From Caldisericaceae bacterium (GTDB lineage: Bacteria; Caldisericota; Caldisericia; Caldisericales; Caldisericaceae), in assembly GCA_027023025.1 (NCBI GenBank), contig JALVXB010000020.1, forward strand, positions 1 through 41,247: a DNA stretch of 41,247 bases, given 5' to 3'. The translations under genes were made by a program, and so were the position numbers. The notes beneath the pieces are model-generated. The model was not told the origin of the DNA, searched no databases, and saw only the letters and a list, made by a program, of their open reading frames with translations. This document shows, one piece after another, positions 15,521 through 28,496 of this stretch. Positions within the stretch are counted from its first letter, which is position 1. Every line of letters begins with the position of its first letter.

Positions 15521-17262
15521 TATTTACCTCCTTTATCTGTGTTAAAATATACATCAAATAGTTTTCCCATTAGTGGTGCAAGTGAATGACTCGAAGGAAA
15601 AGCAGAGTGGTCAAAAAAGAATAATCCTACTATTTGTGGTTTTTCCCTCGTCGAAAAGGCAATAAGCCAGTGATCTACTGCATTTTTACCTATTTCGGCA
15701 GTTCCGGTTTTTGCACACACACTTCTCCCTCCTACTTTCATAACTTTCATATCGTACCGATTTGCAAGCATTTCCATTCCATCCTTTACCGTATTCATTA
15801 TGTTTTCTGGAACATCTACTTTTAAGCGTTCTTTTTTATCATAACTTTTAATTATTTTACCAGAAGTTGAAACAATTTTCAAAAGTAAATGTGGAACATA
15901 CTCAGTCCCGTTTTCTGCAATTCCAGCATAGACTTCTGCCATTTGCATTGGAGTAACGAGTAAATACCCCTGTCCTATTGATAAATTTGCCGTATCTCCT
16001 ATGTACCAATCTTCGCCCAATGCTTCTTTCTTCCACTGAGGCGTAGGAAGTAAGCCGTTACTTTCATCTGGTAGATCTATTCCTGTTTTTTCACCAAGGC
16101 CGAATGCTTTTGCAAATTTATCTATTTCTGCAATACCGGTTTTAGTGCCTATGGTGTAAAAAAATACATCGCTTGAATTTGCGAGAGCTTGCATTGGATT
16201 TTGATATCCAAATGCAGCCGGGTAAATCCAATCTCTAAAAGTTACATTTCCTATGCGAATAGAATTTCTACAATATATTACCGTATTTCGAGTAATAGTT
16301 CCTTTTGTTAATGCCGCCATAAGTGTTATTGGCTTAAAGGTTGAACCCGGAGGATACTGTCCCTGAACTGCTCGGTTAAAGAATGCATATTCGGAGAAAA
16401 GTTTTTTATATTCTTCTTCGCTTATTCCATTTATAAGTTTGTTTGGATCAAAAGATGGATGTGATACCATAGCAAGGATGTCTCCGTTGTTTGGGTTAAT
16501 TGCTATTGCTGCCCCTTTTCTGTTTCCTACGAGTTTTTCGAGTTTTTTCTGAATGTTTAAGTCTATCGTTAGGTATATATCGTCTCCAGGCAGGGGTTTT
16601 TCTTCAGAGATTACTTTTATTATCCTTCCGGATGCGTCCACTTGAACTTCTTCTTTGCCTTTTTTGCCGCGCAAGAATTTTTCGTACTCCTTTTCGATGC
16701 CTTGCTTGCCTATAATGTCGTTGTAGCTATAAAATGAATCTTTCCCGATCTCTTCTTTTGTAACCATGCCGACGAATCCAATGAAGTTTTCTCCTATCTC
16801 GCCCTGGGGATAATATCTTTTAGTTCCTAGTTCTACGCTAATACCGGGAAGCTCAAAACTGTGTTCCTTAATTGTAATGACCTGTTCCATGGTTAGTCCA
16901 GTTTTTATTATTATTTTGTTAAAGGAAGGAATGCCTGAAGTTTCTATTCTCTTTTTGATGTCTTTTGCGCTCATTCCTATGATTTTTCCAACGAAGGACA
17001 TTTCTGAATCAAAGTTTTTGATATATTCGGGAGTTACGGCTAGTTCGTATGAGGGTACATCTTCTGCAAGCACATTCCCGTTTCGATCAAGGATTCTTCC
17101 CCTGATTGTTGGTATCGTTATTATTCTAATACTTTTATTTTGAGATAATTCCTTGTAATAGTTGTATTTTATGACCTGTAAGTAAAGTGTGCGTGTAGCC
17201 AGAGTGAAGATTGTAAAAATAATTATTGTATACAGTACTATTGTTTTTGTTTTATCATTCAT
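15520..17262 (-). CDS. mrdA: Penicillin-binding protein 2 (peptidoglycan transpeptidase)
   Basis: A 580-residue class B PBP that cross-links peptidoglycan during elongation, partner of RodA. It has one N-terminal membrane segment (about 8-30), a dimerisation/pedestal region with RGRILDRNGNVLAEDVPSYE, and the transpeptidase domain with the nucleophile in S307-TFK, the SSD motif (363-365) and KTG (518-520). It overlaps mreD by 8 nt and minC by one. The order mreB-mreC-mreD-mrdA-minCDE-rodA is the classical elongation cluster of many Gram-positive-type bacteria. Confidence 0.95.
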   Translation of the reverse strand: MNDKTKTIVLYTIIIFTIFTLATRTLYLQVIKYNYYKELSQNKSIRIITIPTIRGRILDRNGNVLAEDVPSYELAVTPEYIKNFDSEMSFVGKIIGMSAKDIKKRIETSGIPSFNKIIIKTGLTMEQVITIKEHSFELPGISVELGTKRYYPQGEIGENFIGFVGMVTKEEIGKDSFYSYNDIIGKQGIEKEYEKFLRGKKGKEEVQVDASGRIIKVISEEKPLPGDDIYLTIDLNIQKKLEKLVGNRKGAAIAINPNNGDILAMVSHPSFDPNKLINGISEEEYKKLFSEYAFFNRAVQGQYPPGSTFKPITLMAALTKGTITRNTVIYCRNSIRIGNVTFRDWIYPAAFGYQNPMQALANSSDVFFYTIGTKTGIAEIDKFAKAFGLGEKTGIDLPDESNGLLPTPQWKKEALGEDWYIGDTANLSIGQGYLLVTPMQMAEVYAGIAENGTEYVPHLLLKIVSTSGKIIKSYDKKERLKVDVPENIMNTVKDGMEMLANRYDMKVMKVGGRSVCAKTGTAEIGKNAVDHWLIAFSTREKPQIVGLFFFDHSAFPSSHSLAPLMGKLFDVYFNTDKGGK

Positions 17263-17695
17263 TTATTGCTCCTGCGTTTCTAAACATTTTAGAAAATAAT
17301 GGATAGGTTATTATTGCTATAATTATTGAAACAATGGAAAATATCGTGCCTTTTTGAAGCGAGATTCTTGCAACTAAGGCGAACTCACTGATCGTACAAA
17401 TGATAATGTAAAGTAAAAATTTGTTAACTGAATAAAATTGCTTAATAATGTAGGAAATAGTTAGCATGAGTAAGGCAATAAACAGATAAAATCCAATAAA
17501 ACTGCTGAAAATTGTGTCAAATATGACCGTAAAAGCAATTATAAAGTAAATACTTTGTTTTTCACTCAGGAACACGATTAAGAACGATATGAATACTGGA
17601 GTAAGATATGCATTAATTAAATTTGACGATGTGATGTCTATAATCAGGAATACAATAAACAACACTAATGAGTAAATTATGTGCCTTAATTTCAT
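17255..17695 (-). CDS. mreD: MreD, rod shape-determining membrane protein
   Basis: A 146-residue, almost wholly hydrophobic protein with five or so membrane segments, the size and character of MreD. Sequence motifs are weak, as usual for this family, so the call depends strongly on its place between mreC (4-nt overlap) and the PBP2 gene (8-nt overlap). It helps connect cytoplasmic MreB filaments to the periplasmic wall synthesis complex. Confidence 0.85.
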   Translation of the reverse strand: MKLRHIIYSLVLFIVFLIIDITSSNLINAYLTPVFISFLIVFLSEKQSIYFIIAFTVIFDTIFSSFIGFYLFIALLMLTISYIIKQFYSVNKFLLYIIICTISEFALVARISLQKGTIFSIVSIIIAIITYPLFSKMFRNAGAINE

Positions 17696-18507
17696 TTCCT
17701 AATGACGAATACTTGCATTACATTACTTAGATCTATAACTGGTTTAATGTGGACAATTGTACTGTACGGACCTATTTTTTGTACCTTATCTATTTCTCCA
17801 ACGATTACTCCTTCCGGGTAAATGTCACTGATAGATGTCGTTTCCAGAAGGTCTCCTACCTGTACTTTGGGATTTGTCAATTTAAAGTTTATAATGAGTC
17901 CATCTCTTGCTCCTTGTGCGATTCCTATGTCTCCGCTTCTTATGTCTTTTACCGATACAAAAAAACGGGGATCTTCACAGGTTAGCACTTTAGAAGTATT
18001 CTTTGATGAGTCAAAAACTATTCCGATTAGGTTCATAGTGCTATCGTCTGTATTAACATCAATTACGGGCTCATCTTTTTTGATTTCTTGACTTGTTCCT
18101 TTATCTATTATCAGAAATTTATATGGACCACTTGATAACCCTATAACATTTGCCACATTGAAATTTAATCTCTCTTTTTTCTCTATTTTAAGAGCAGCTT
18201 TTAACCGTTGGTTTTCCGTGATTAAAGTGCTTAAAATTTTAATGCGCTCTTTTAGTATGGCGTTTTGATGTTTAAGATCTTCATTTTCTTTCTTTAGCTG
18301 CTCACTATTTTTAATTGCAACGAATGTATTTTTGGTAGAGTATGAAATGCGTAACATCTCTGAAATAACTGAGGAAAAGGGTTTAATAATAGTAATATCG
18401 GTAATACTGTAAAGACTTATGCCTCTACTCTCTAATCCTGCAATAAAGATGACGAAAAGCAAAATTATAAGAACAAACAATACTTTTACAGGGTTATTTT
18501 GCTTCAC
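17692..18507 (-). CDS. mreC: MreC, rod shape-determining protein
   Basis: A 271-residue protein with one N-terminal membrane anchor (about 8-27), a coiled coil (about 60-105, rich in NEDLKHQNAILKERIK-like heptads) and a C-terminal beta domain with NVIGLSSGPYKFLIIDKGTS, GIVFDSSKNTSKVLTCEDP and YPEGVIVGEI. It forms the scaffold that activates PBP2/RodA. mreB lies 12 nt upstream, the widest gap in this whole run. Confidence 0.93.
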   Translation of the reverse strand: MKQNNPVKVLFVLIILLFVIFIAGLESRGISLYSITDITIIKPFSSVISEMLRISYSTKNTFVAIKNSEQLKKENEDLKHQNAILKERIKILSTLITENQRLKAALKIEKKERLNFNVANVIGLSSGPYKFLIIDKGTSQEIKKDEPVIDVNTDDSTMNLIGIVFDSSKNTSKVLTCEDPRFFVSVKDIRSGDIGIAQGARDGLIINFKLTNPKVQVGDLLETTSISDIYPEGVIVGEIDKVQKIGPYSTIVHIKPVIDLSNVMQVFVIRK

Positions 18508-18519
18508 ATTCTTATGCTT

Positions 18520-19524
18520 TTAAGAAAATAATGTATCTTTGAATAAATTAATTTGTTCCAAAACTTTTCCCGCACCAAGTGCAACGGCCGATAAAGGATC
18601 GTCTGCAACATTTACAAGGATGCCTGTTCTTTGGGATATAAACTTATCTAAATTTTTGAGCAGCGAGCCTCCACCCGAAAGCATTATTCCTCTGTCGATA
18701 ATATCTGCGGATAATTCGGGTGGGGTAATTTCAAGAGTCGACTTAATCGTATTAAGTATTTCTTGCACGACTGGCTGAAGTGCTTTCCTTATTTCTTCAG
18801 AAGACACGGTAATAGACTTTGGCAATCCATCAATAAGATCTCTCCCACGAACTTCCATTTTTTCTTCCTTTTGAAGTGGATAAGCATTTCCTAATTTAAT
18901 TTTTATCTGCTCTGCGGTAGATTCTCCTACTAATAAACTGTAGTTTCTTCTTAGATAGTTAATTATTGCTTCAGTCATCTCATCCCCAGCTATACGAATA
19001 GACTTTGATACGACTATTCCTCTCAGGGAAATTACTGCGACTTCTGTCGTTCCGCCACCAATGTCTACTATCATAGAACCTCTTGCTTCGTCTATCGGTA
19101 GACCAGTTCCTACTGCGGCTGCCATTGGTTCGTCAATAACGAGTGCCTGCTTAGCCCCAGCAAGTATAGCTGCCTCTATCACGGCTTTTTTCTCTACTTG
19201 TGTTATGCCCGATGGTACACCAATTAAAACTCTCGGCCTGAAAATACCGCGTTTGGCCCCAGCTTTGGATAAAAAGTAGTCCAACATTTTTTCCGCAACA
19301 TCAAAATCTGCTATTACTCCGTCACGCAAGGGTCTTATTACTTTGATTTCGAACGGAGTTTTTCCTGACATGTACTTAGCGTCTTTACCTACAGAGATAA
19401 TTTTTCCTCGCGTATTAATTGCTATTACTGTAGGTTCTCTTAGTACAATACCCTTATTTTTAATGTATACGACAGTATTTGCCGTTCCTAAATCTATTGC
19501 TACATCTTTACTTAATAATCCCAT
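18520..19524 (-). CDS. mreB: MreB, actin-like rod shape-determining protein
   Basis: A 334-residue ATP-binding actin homologue that polymerises under the membrane and positions wall synthesis. Phosphate 1 loop DLGTANTVVYIK, the DEPMAAAVGTGLP segment, phosphate 2 loop VDIGGGTTEVAVISL and the adenosine motif IMLSGGGSLLKNLDKF are all intact. The start (MGLLSKDVAIDLGTAN) is the usual one. The gene overlaps maf by 17 nt. Confidence 0.97.
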   Translation of the reverse strand: MGLLSKDVAIDLGTANTVVYIKNKGIVLREPTVIAINTRGKIISVGKDAKYMSGKTPFEIKVIRPLRDGVIADFDVAEKMLDYFLSKAGAKRGIFRPRVLIGVPSGITQVEKKAVIEAAILAGAKQALVIDEPMAAAVGTGLPIDEARGSMIVDIGGGTTEVAVISLRGIVVSKSIRIAGDEMTEAIINYLRRNYSLLVGESTAEQIKIKLGNAYPLQKEEKMEVRGRDLIDGLPKSITVSSEEIRKALQPVVQEILNTIKSTLEITPPELSADIIDRGIMLSGGGSLLKNLDKFISQRTGILVNVADDPLSAVALGAGKVLEQINLFKDTLFS

Positions 19525-20104
19525 AACCCACCTCTTTTATTTGATTTATCATTTCTCTTAAGAATTTTACAGGTATACCAATTACATTGTCAATATATCC
19601 CTCAATTTTAATAATAAAGTCAGAAGCTAATCCCTGCACAGCATATCCGCCAGCCTTGTCATTCCCTTCTCCAGTATTAGCATATAACTCAATTTCTTTA
19701 TTAGTAATTTTTCTAAATGTTACAAAAGTCTTACTAATATTAGTTATGAAATTTCCTTTATAGATAACAGTAATACCACTTGTTACAGTATGGGTTTTTC
19801 CATTTAATTTGCGTAGCATTTCTTTTACTTTTTCGTTATTTCCAGGCTTACCAAGGATTTCTTCTCCTATTGCAACTACTGTATCTATCCCTATAACTAT
19901 ACAATTTTTATGCTCTTTTGCAATATTGAACGCTTTCCCGTACGAGTTATAAATTACAGTCTTTTCTACCGACGAAAGTGTCTTTTCTTTAAATTCAGAC
20001 TTTATACTGATAAACTTAAAACCCCACTTTCTAAGAAATTCTATTCTCCTTGGTGAGGATGAAGCAAGTATAATTTGCTGTTTATTTAATTTTTCCATTG
20101 TCAT
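19508..20104 (-). CDS. maf: Maf-like nucleotide pyrophosphatase
   Basis: A 198-residue house-cleaning enzyme that hydrolyses non-canonical (d)NTPs, historically called a septum formation inhibitor. Family landmarks are ILASSSPRRIEFLRKWGF (N-terminus), VIGIDTVVAIGEEILGKPG, the MLRKLNGKTHTVTSGI helix and EGNDKAGGYAVQGLASDFI. Either of two in-frame ATGs (20104 or 20098) could be used; AAGG lies at the better distance from the first. Maf next to mreB is a common arrangement. Confidence 0.93.
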   Translation of the reverse strand: MTMEKLNKQQIILASSSPRRIEFLRKWGFKFISIKSEFKEKTLSSVEKTVIYNSYGKAFNIAKEHKNCIVIGIDTVVAIGEEILGKPGNNEKVKEMLRKLNGKTHTVTSGITVIYKGNFITNISKTFVTFRKITNKEIELYANTGEGNDKAGGYAVQGLASDFIIKIEGYIDNVIGIPVKFLREMINQIKEVGYGIIK

Positions 20105-20111
20105 AATTGCC

Positions 20112-20357
20112 TTAAAGTATTAGAAACAAATAAACAAATATAATGACCCCAATTAATGTCCCTACATTCACATAGAAGTTAAATCCTAATGTGAGGTCTC
20201 CTATTACAAAGTGAAGAGTAAATGGAGAAAACCCAAACTTCAAGTAGTATCCGAAGATTGGAAACACATTTTCCAATGCAATCCCCAGTACGGTACCCAA
20301 CACTGCACCAATGAAAATATACAAAATCATTATCCAAAATCTTTTTCTATCGTTCAT
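20112..20357 (-). CDS. DUF4321-like small membrane protein
   Basis: An 81-residue protein with two hydrophobic segments (about 8-32 and 58-79) and a central PFTLHFVIGDLTLGFNFYVN stretch that resembles DUF4321, a small family often found beside maf in Firmicutes-type genomes. No function is known. It is packed between the Gx transporter gene and maf (7-nt gap). Confidence 0.7.
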   Translation of the reverse strand: MNDRKRFWIMILYIFIGAVLGTVLGIALENVFPIFGYYLKFGFSPFTLHFVIGDLTLGFNFYVNVGTLIGVIIFVYLFLIL

Positions 20358-20879
20358 TTATATTTGCCCCTTGTATTTTTGTAGTTTATTATAAACGAGG
20401 TTTGAAATTATACCAATAATCCATCCACTTATGCCTCCTATCAGGAGTAAAATTGGTAGATATGCCCAGAAAGCGTAATTTTTTGTTATGTACAAAACTA
20501 CAACAAACTGGACTAAGTTATTTGTTATACCTCCTACTGTACTTAAACCCGTAATGCTGAATTTATCTTTGCAGACTTTATATAGAAAGGCCATAACAAG
20601 TGCACCGGAAATACCTCCGAAGAAACTCGTAAAAAATGGTATTGGATGTAGCGTGCCTTTAATTATTGCTCCAAGTATTATGCGGAAAAACGACACCAGA
20701 ATTGAATCTAATGACCCAAATGTGTAGAGAGTAACAACCGTTGATATATTGGCGAGGCCTAACTTTGGTCCTGGAATAAAACTAAAAAGAGGAGGCTCAA
20801 TCCAGTTTAGTACTATAGCAAGAGCAATAAATACAGAAAGATAAGTTATTTTTTTAAGTTCAATATGTGACTGTATCAA
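20358..20879 (-). CDS. Gx transporter family membrane protein
   Basis: A 173-residue protein with five or six membrane segments and the family's start LSVFIALAIVLNWIEP, then PGPKLGLANISTVVTLY and FFGGISGALVMAF. It belongs to the Gx_transp/heptaprenyl diphosphate synthase component I-like family (PF07456). Despite the old name it is a membrane protein found with ApbE and NusG-II proteins in flavin-based redox loci. It overlaps the NusG-II gene by 20 nt. Confidence 0.82.
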   Translation of the reverse strand: MIQSHIELKKITYLSVFIALAIVLNWIEPPLFSFIPGPKLGLANISTVVTLYTFGSLDSILVSFFRIILGAIIKGTLHPIPFFTSFFGGISGALVMAFLYKVCKDKFSITGLSTVGGITNNLVQFVVVLYITKNYAFWAYLPILLLIGGISGWIIGIISNLVYNKLQKYKGQI

Positions 20880-21225
20880 CTTTTTCTCCGTTTTTACTAA
20901 TTATTGTAATTGAAATTCTATTGGGTAAACAAATAATACTTTCCCCTGTATTACCAATCCAACCTTCTTTTTCACATAGTTTTTCCTTGCAAGTAGAATC
21001 TACTACTCTAACTTTGCCATTTTTTACTTCTACAAAAAGGTGACCTTCTCTACTTTTTACTTCGAAAAAGGCATTTTTATTTATTGGCAATTCTTTAACA
21101 ATTTTTCCGTCGCTTCTTATTACGATTACTCTGGTAGAGTGATTTTTAAAAATTCCGTATTCTATAAATAGAATAAATACGAGTGCTAAAATACTGTAAA
21201 GTACAAATTTATCACCTTGCTTCAT
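20860..21225 (-). CDS. NusG domain II-containing membrane-anchored protein
   Basis: A 121-residue protein with an N-terminal membrane segment (about 8-25), then an extracytoplasmic beta domain with three conserved cysteines in the pattern C-x4-C ... C-L-P-N-R (STCKEKLCEKEGW, ESIICLPNRI), as in NusG_II (PF07009) proteins outside of transcription factors. The Cys set may bind a cofactor or form a disulfide; this is not established. It sits between apbE (14-nt overlap) and the Gx transporter gene. Confidence 0.82.
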   Translation of the reverse strand: MKQGDKFVLYSILALVFILFIEYGIFKNHSTRVIVIRSDGKIVKELPINKNAFFEVKSREGHLFVEVKNGKVRVVDSTCKEKLCEKEGWIGNTGESIICLPNRISITIISKNGEKVDTVTY

Positions 21226-22220
21226 TGTAAATTGTAACTGAATTTTTAAGATTATTTGAGATAAAAGGCATCATTTTATTGTCAAACCCTACTACTCCTA
21301 CGCCAAATTTTGTCGTATTCTGCAGGGCAAATTCTCTTCCTTTTACGAAAAAAGCAGTTGACAATGCATCTCCCAGGTATCCTTTAGTGGAAACTACTGT
21401 TATGGATATTATTTTTCTTGCAGGCTTGCCTGTTTTTGGATCCATAATATGGCAGTATCTCACTCCGTTTTTTATAAAGTAGCGTTCGTAATCTCCAGAG
21501 GTAGAAATGAATTTTGTTCCTTTTACTCTAATAATTCCCCGTATCCCACTACCTCGGGGATTCTTTATGCCTATACGCCATACGGAACCATTTGGAGGAT
21601 TCTTGTATGTAAGCACATTCCCTCCCATATTTATTATGGCACTCGTTATGTCGAATTTATCCAATGTCTCTTTAATTTTATCCAATGTATATCCTTTTGC
21701 TATACCTCCCAGGTCAATTCCTTCGCCTTTATGTTTTAGAAAGACTGTGTTGTCTGCTTTGTTAATTACTATGTCTTGGTAAGAAATTAACTTTAATACT
21801 GCTTTAATTTCTTCTTCTGAGGGAACTCTATAGTTTTTGTTTTTGAATCCCCATATAACTAATAACGGCCTGATTGTAGGGTCGAAAGCCCCGTCTGTTT
21901 GTTTTGCAATTTGTATTGCTTTTTCCAGCATATCAATCGTAGTTTTGGATACTTTTACAGGATGAATACCTGCATTTTCGTTAATCTTGTATACATCTGA
22001 CTGCGGCGAAAAGTCATCTATAATACTATTTATTGTGTTAATGATGCTAACTGATTTTTGTAGCGCTGCTTTTTTATCTTTTCCGTAAATCTCAAGATCG
22101 CATATAGTATTCATACTGTAAATTTCGGAATAAGCTGGTTTCTCCAGAGGTTTACCTTTTGTAAATACAAATATTAGGATTACTGCTATAAAAATATAAG
22201 CAATAATATTTACTATTTTT

Positions 22221-22231
<11 letters not shown>
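21212..22231 (-). CDS. apbE: FAD:protein FMN transferase
   Basis: A 339-residue enzyme that attaches FMN covalently to Thr/Ser of extracytoplasmic flavoproteins (Rnf/Nqr subunits and FMN-bind proteins). An N-terminal membrane anchor (about 7-25) exports it. Landmarks are MNTICDLEIYG, the FAD site GEGIDLGGIAKGYTLDKI and HIMDPKTGKPARK, and the metal-binding region near GYLGDALSTAFFV. It overlaps the radical SAM gene upstream by 11 nt and the NusG-II gene downstream by 14 nt. No obvious FMN acceptor protein is encoded in the window. Confidence 0.93.
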
Positions 22232-25455
<3,224 letters not shown>

Positions 25456-25472
<17 letters not shown>

Positions 25473-26259
25473 AGTGCCTCCCATTTATAAAGTTTTTACT
25501 TCTATTGAACAATCTTACGAAATTTTCCTCTACGATTTTTTCTAACTCTTCTAATTTGATACCTCTAATTTCAGAAAATGTTTTGTATACATACTCTACA
25601 TACAAAGGTGTATTTCTTTTTCCTCTTTTTGGAACGGGGGCAAGATAGGGTGAGTCTGTTTCGAAAAGAACACGGTCAAGCGGCACTATCTTTGCGACTT
25701 CTTTGAGTTTCTCCTTGCTTTTGAATGTAAGCATTCCTGAAAATGAAATAAACATGCCACTATCTAATATTTTTTTAGCTTCTTCTATACCATAATCAAA
25801 AGAGTGGAACACACCGTTAAAATAACCCGTTTCTTTTATGATGTTAAATGTGTCTTTGAATGCATCTCTTGAGTGTATAATAATTGGTACTCCGAGTTCT
25901 TTTGCAATGAGGATTTGATCCTTAAAATACTTCTTTTGATCACCAAAATCGGAAATGTCTCTAAAGTAATCAAGCCCTATCTCGCCTATCGCTACTACTC
26001 TTTTGTTTTTGGCAAGTGAGCAAATATTCTCTACTGCATTGTTTGATACAAAGTCCTTTATATCGTATGGGTGTATTCCTACTGTGGCAAATAAAAATTC
26101 GTACCGTGCGGTTAACCGCACGGCTTCCTCAGAACTTTTAAGGTTGTATCCTATGTTATTAACGATTTTTACACTGCTTTCGCTTATTTTTTTAAGTTCT
26201 TTTTCTAATTCTTCACCAAATTCCTCTTTTAATAGATGTGCATGACTATCGATAAGCAT
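25456..26259 (-). CDS. tatD: TatD family metal-dependent DNase/hydrolase
   Basis: A 267-residue TIM-barrel hydrolase. The metal-binding DSHAHL (4-9) opens the protein, followed by TVGIHPYDI, AIGEIGLDYFRD, IIHSRDA, GVFHSFDYG and FETDSPYLAP, all the usual TatD landmarks. Family members act as 3'-5' exonucleases on DNA. It overlaps the metG stop by one base. metG-tatD adjacency is common in bacteria. Confidence 0.93.
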
Positions 26260-28148
26260 TAGCTAATTTTTGAGCCTTCCTTAACGTCTCTGTCAAGAGT
26301 AAGTAAAGAAAATTCGTTTTCGTTTGTTGCAGCAAGTAACATACCTTGTGAAGTGATGCCCATCAACTTTCGTGGCTTTAGATTTTTAATTACTATTATT
26401 TTTTTTCCAACGAGTTCGTCCGGATTGTAGTGCAATGCAATACCACCGACTATTGTCCTTTCTTCGTCTCCCAAAGAGATTGTTAGCTTGATAAGCTTCC
26501 TCGACTTGGGTACGCGCTCTGCTGCAATAATTTTTGCGACGCGTAAGTCAAGCCTTGCAAAGTCGTCATATTCAATCATTTCTTTTTCCTCTTCTTTTTC
26601 TTCTTTTTTGGTTGTAAGATTGATTTTTTCCTTTTCAATGCGCGGGAAAATAGGAGGAAGTTTATCTACTTTATGGCCTTTTCCCAAAGTTCCCCAGTTT
26701 GAATTTAGTTCTGCTGTGCCAAGAGATTTTAATATAGTATCTGCTACAAAAGGCATTATGGGCGATAGCAATACAGTAACAACTTTGATACCCTCAAGAA
26801 GCGTATATATGACATTTGCGAGATTTTTTCTGTCAGTTTTTAATGTCCACGGTTTTTTTACCTGGATATAATTATTTAGATACCCCACGATATTCCATAG
26901 GTATTCTAAACCATAGGAAAGCGCATAGTTGTCCATTTCATCAAAGTATTTATTCTTTTCATTTTCTATAAATCCTTTTGCTTCAGGGTCTATTTCCCCA
27001 TTAGGAATTTCGCCGTTAAAGTACTTATATAACATTGAAACTGTTCTGTTCAATAAATTTCCAAAGTCATTTGCAAGATCTGAATTGTATCGGGATAAGT
27101 ATGTTTCCATTTTAAAGTTTCCGTCTTGCCCAAATGTTACTTCTCTCGTCAAATAATATCTTAATACATCTATAGATGCCTTTTCGCTAATTTTGGCTAG
27201 TTTTGAAAAGTTTTTTGCAAATTCTGACGGATTTACCACATTACCTGTGGACTTTGACATTTTCTGGCCCTCCAGATTCCAAAATCCGTGAGCAAAAATT
27301 GCTTTTGGAAGTGGTAGTCCGTAGCTCATTAACATTGCAGGCCAGACTATGCCGTGGAACCTCGTTATGTCTTTTCCTATAAGGTGCAAGTCTGCAGGCC
27401 AGTATTTATTAAACATTGCTTCGTCGTGTAGAAATCCCACTGCCGTTAGATAGTTAAGTAGAGCATCAAACCACACATAGATCGTGTGTTTTTCGTCGAA
27501 AGGCACAGGTACTCCGAATTTAAATGATTTTCTTGACACAGAAACATCCTGCAATCCTGATTCTATTACATTTTTAACCTCATTGTATCGGTGCGGAGGC
27601 TGCATGAAATTTTTGTGTTCTTCGTAATACTTTGAAAGTTTTTGCTGATACTTACTCAACTTAAAGAAGTAATTGTCTTCTTTAATTTTCTGGACTGGAC
27701 CACCGCATATAGGACACTTTCCGTCTACGAGTTCTGAATCTTTTAAGAAGGTTGCATCTCTTACACAGTACCAGCCCTCGTATGTTCCAAGATATATGTC
27801 GCCTTTTTCGTATAGTTTTTGGAAGAAGTGTTTTACTACTTCTATGTGATCTTTGTCGCTCGTTCTAATAAACCTACTATAAGAGATACCGAAGTCGTCA
27901 AATATGCCTCTCCACACAGAACTTGCCCTATCCACGAATTCTTGTGGATCTATACCCTCTTTCCTTGCACGCTCTTCGATTTTTTGTGCATGTTCGTCAG
28001 TACCTGTAGAAAAGAATACATCGAATCCACGCAAACGCTTATAGCGTGCAATTACATCAGCTGCAATTGCTTCGGATACAGAGCCAATATGTGGTTTATC
28101 GTTTAGATAGTAAATAGCAGTAGTAATGTAGAATTTTTCCATCTTCAT
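26259..28148 (-). CDS. metG: Methionyl-tRNA synthetase with C-terminal tRNA-binding domain
   Basis: A 629-residue enzyme that charges tRNA-Met. The HIGH-type site is HIGS (20-23) and the KMSKS loop is intact (296-300). The zinc knuckle has C128, D131, C145 and C148, with Asp where many bacterial enzymes have Cys. A charged linker (about 520-535, KKEEKEEEKE) leads to a C-terminal OB-fold tRNA-binding domain with DLRVAKIIAAERVPKSRKLI and GMLLAATNE. ATG 28148 directly follows the previous stop; ATG 28142 has a better distance to AGGAG and may be the true start. Confidence 0.96.
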   Translation of the reverse strand: MKMEKFYITTAIYYLNDKPHIGSVSEAIAADVIARYKRLRGFDVFFSTGTDEHAQKIEERARKEGIDPQEFVDRASSVWRGIFDDFGISYSRFIRTSDKDHIEVVKHFFQKLYEKGDIYLGTYEGWYCVRDATFLKDSELVDGKCPICGGPVQKIKEDNYFFKLSKYQQKLSKYYEEHKNFMQPPHRYNEVKNVIESGLQDVSVSRKSFKFGVPVPFDEKHTIYVWFDALLNYLTAVGFLHDEAMFNKYWPADLHLIGKDITRFHGIVWPAMLMSYGLPLPKAIFAHGFWNLEGQKMSKSTGNVVNPSEFAKNFSKLAKISEKASIDVLRYYLTREVTFGQDGNFKMETYLSRYNSDLANDFGNLLNRTVSMLYKYFNGEIPNGEIDPEAKGFIENEKNKYFDEMDNYALSYGLEYLWNIVGYLNNYIQVKKPWTLKTDRKNLANVIYTLLEGIKVVTVLLSPIMPFVADTILKSLGTAELNSNWGTLGKGHKVDKLPPIFPRIEKEKINLTTKKEEKEEEKEMIEYDDFARLDLRVAKIIAAERVPKSRKLIKLTISLGDEERTIVGGIALHYNPDELVGKKIIVIKNLKPRKLMGITSQGMLLAATNENEFSLLTLDRDVKEGSKIS

Positions 28149-28496
28149 TTACTCCTTTAAATTGTTTAGGTTTTGTATAGTATTTGAAATTGCAAATTTC
28201 ACTAACCCTAAATTTCCACTTGCCGTCATAAACACACACAATATATTGCCATTCTCAAGTTTGGATATGATCACTCTTCCCGTAGAGCCGTTCACGATGG
28301 TATCGGTAAGTTTTCCCATCCCGGTATTAGATAACAGTTCGTCAAGGTAGCCAGCAAAAGCACTGGTTAATCCGGCGATTACTATAGGGGATGCGTCTAA
28401 ACTGGAACTACTATAAAGTAAATTCCCGTCTTTGTCAGTCAATACAACGGAAAGGATTCCCGGAGTTTTTTTGAGTTTTTCTAAAATTTCGTTCAT
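28149..28496 (-). CDS. Roadblock/LC7 domain protein (second of a tandem pair)
   Basis: A 115-residue single-domain protein, from MNEILEKLKKTPGILSVVLT to the end. Roadblock/LC7 features are the opening amphipathic helix, the VVLTDKDGNLLYSS strand pair, a central helix (ITSAF-type, GLTSAFAGYLDELL) and ILCVFMTASGNLGLVKF. I chose this ATG because it gives a 4-base ATGA overlap with the first Roadblock gene. An upstream ATG would create a 58-nt overlap and an unlikely N-terminal tail. Such proteins regulate small Ras-like GTPases (MglA type), but none lies nearby. Confidence 0.82.
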   Translation of the reverse strand: MNEILEKLKKTPGILSVVLTDKDGNLLYSSSSLDASPIVIAGLTSAFAGYLDELLSNTGMGKLTDTIVNGSTGRVIISKLENGNILCVFMTASGNLGLVKFAISNTIQNLNNLKE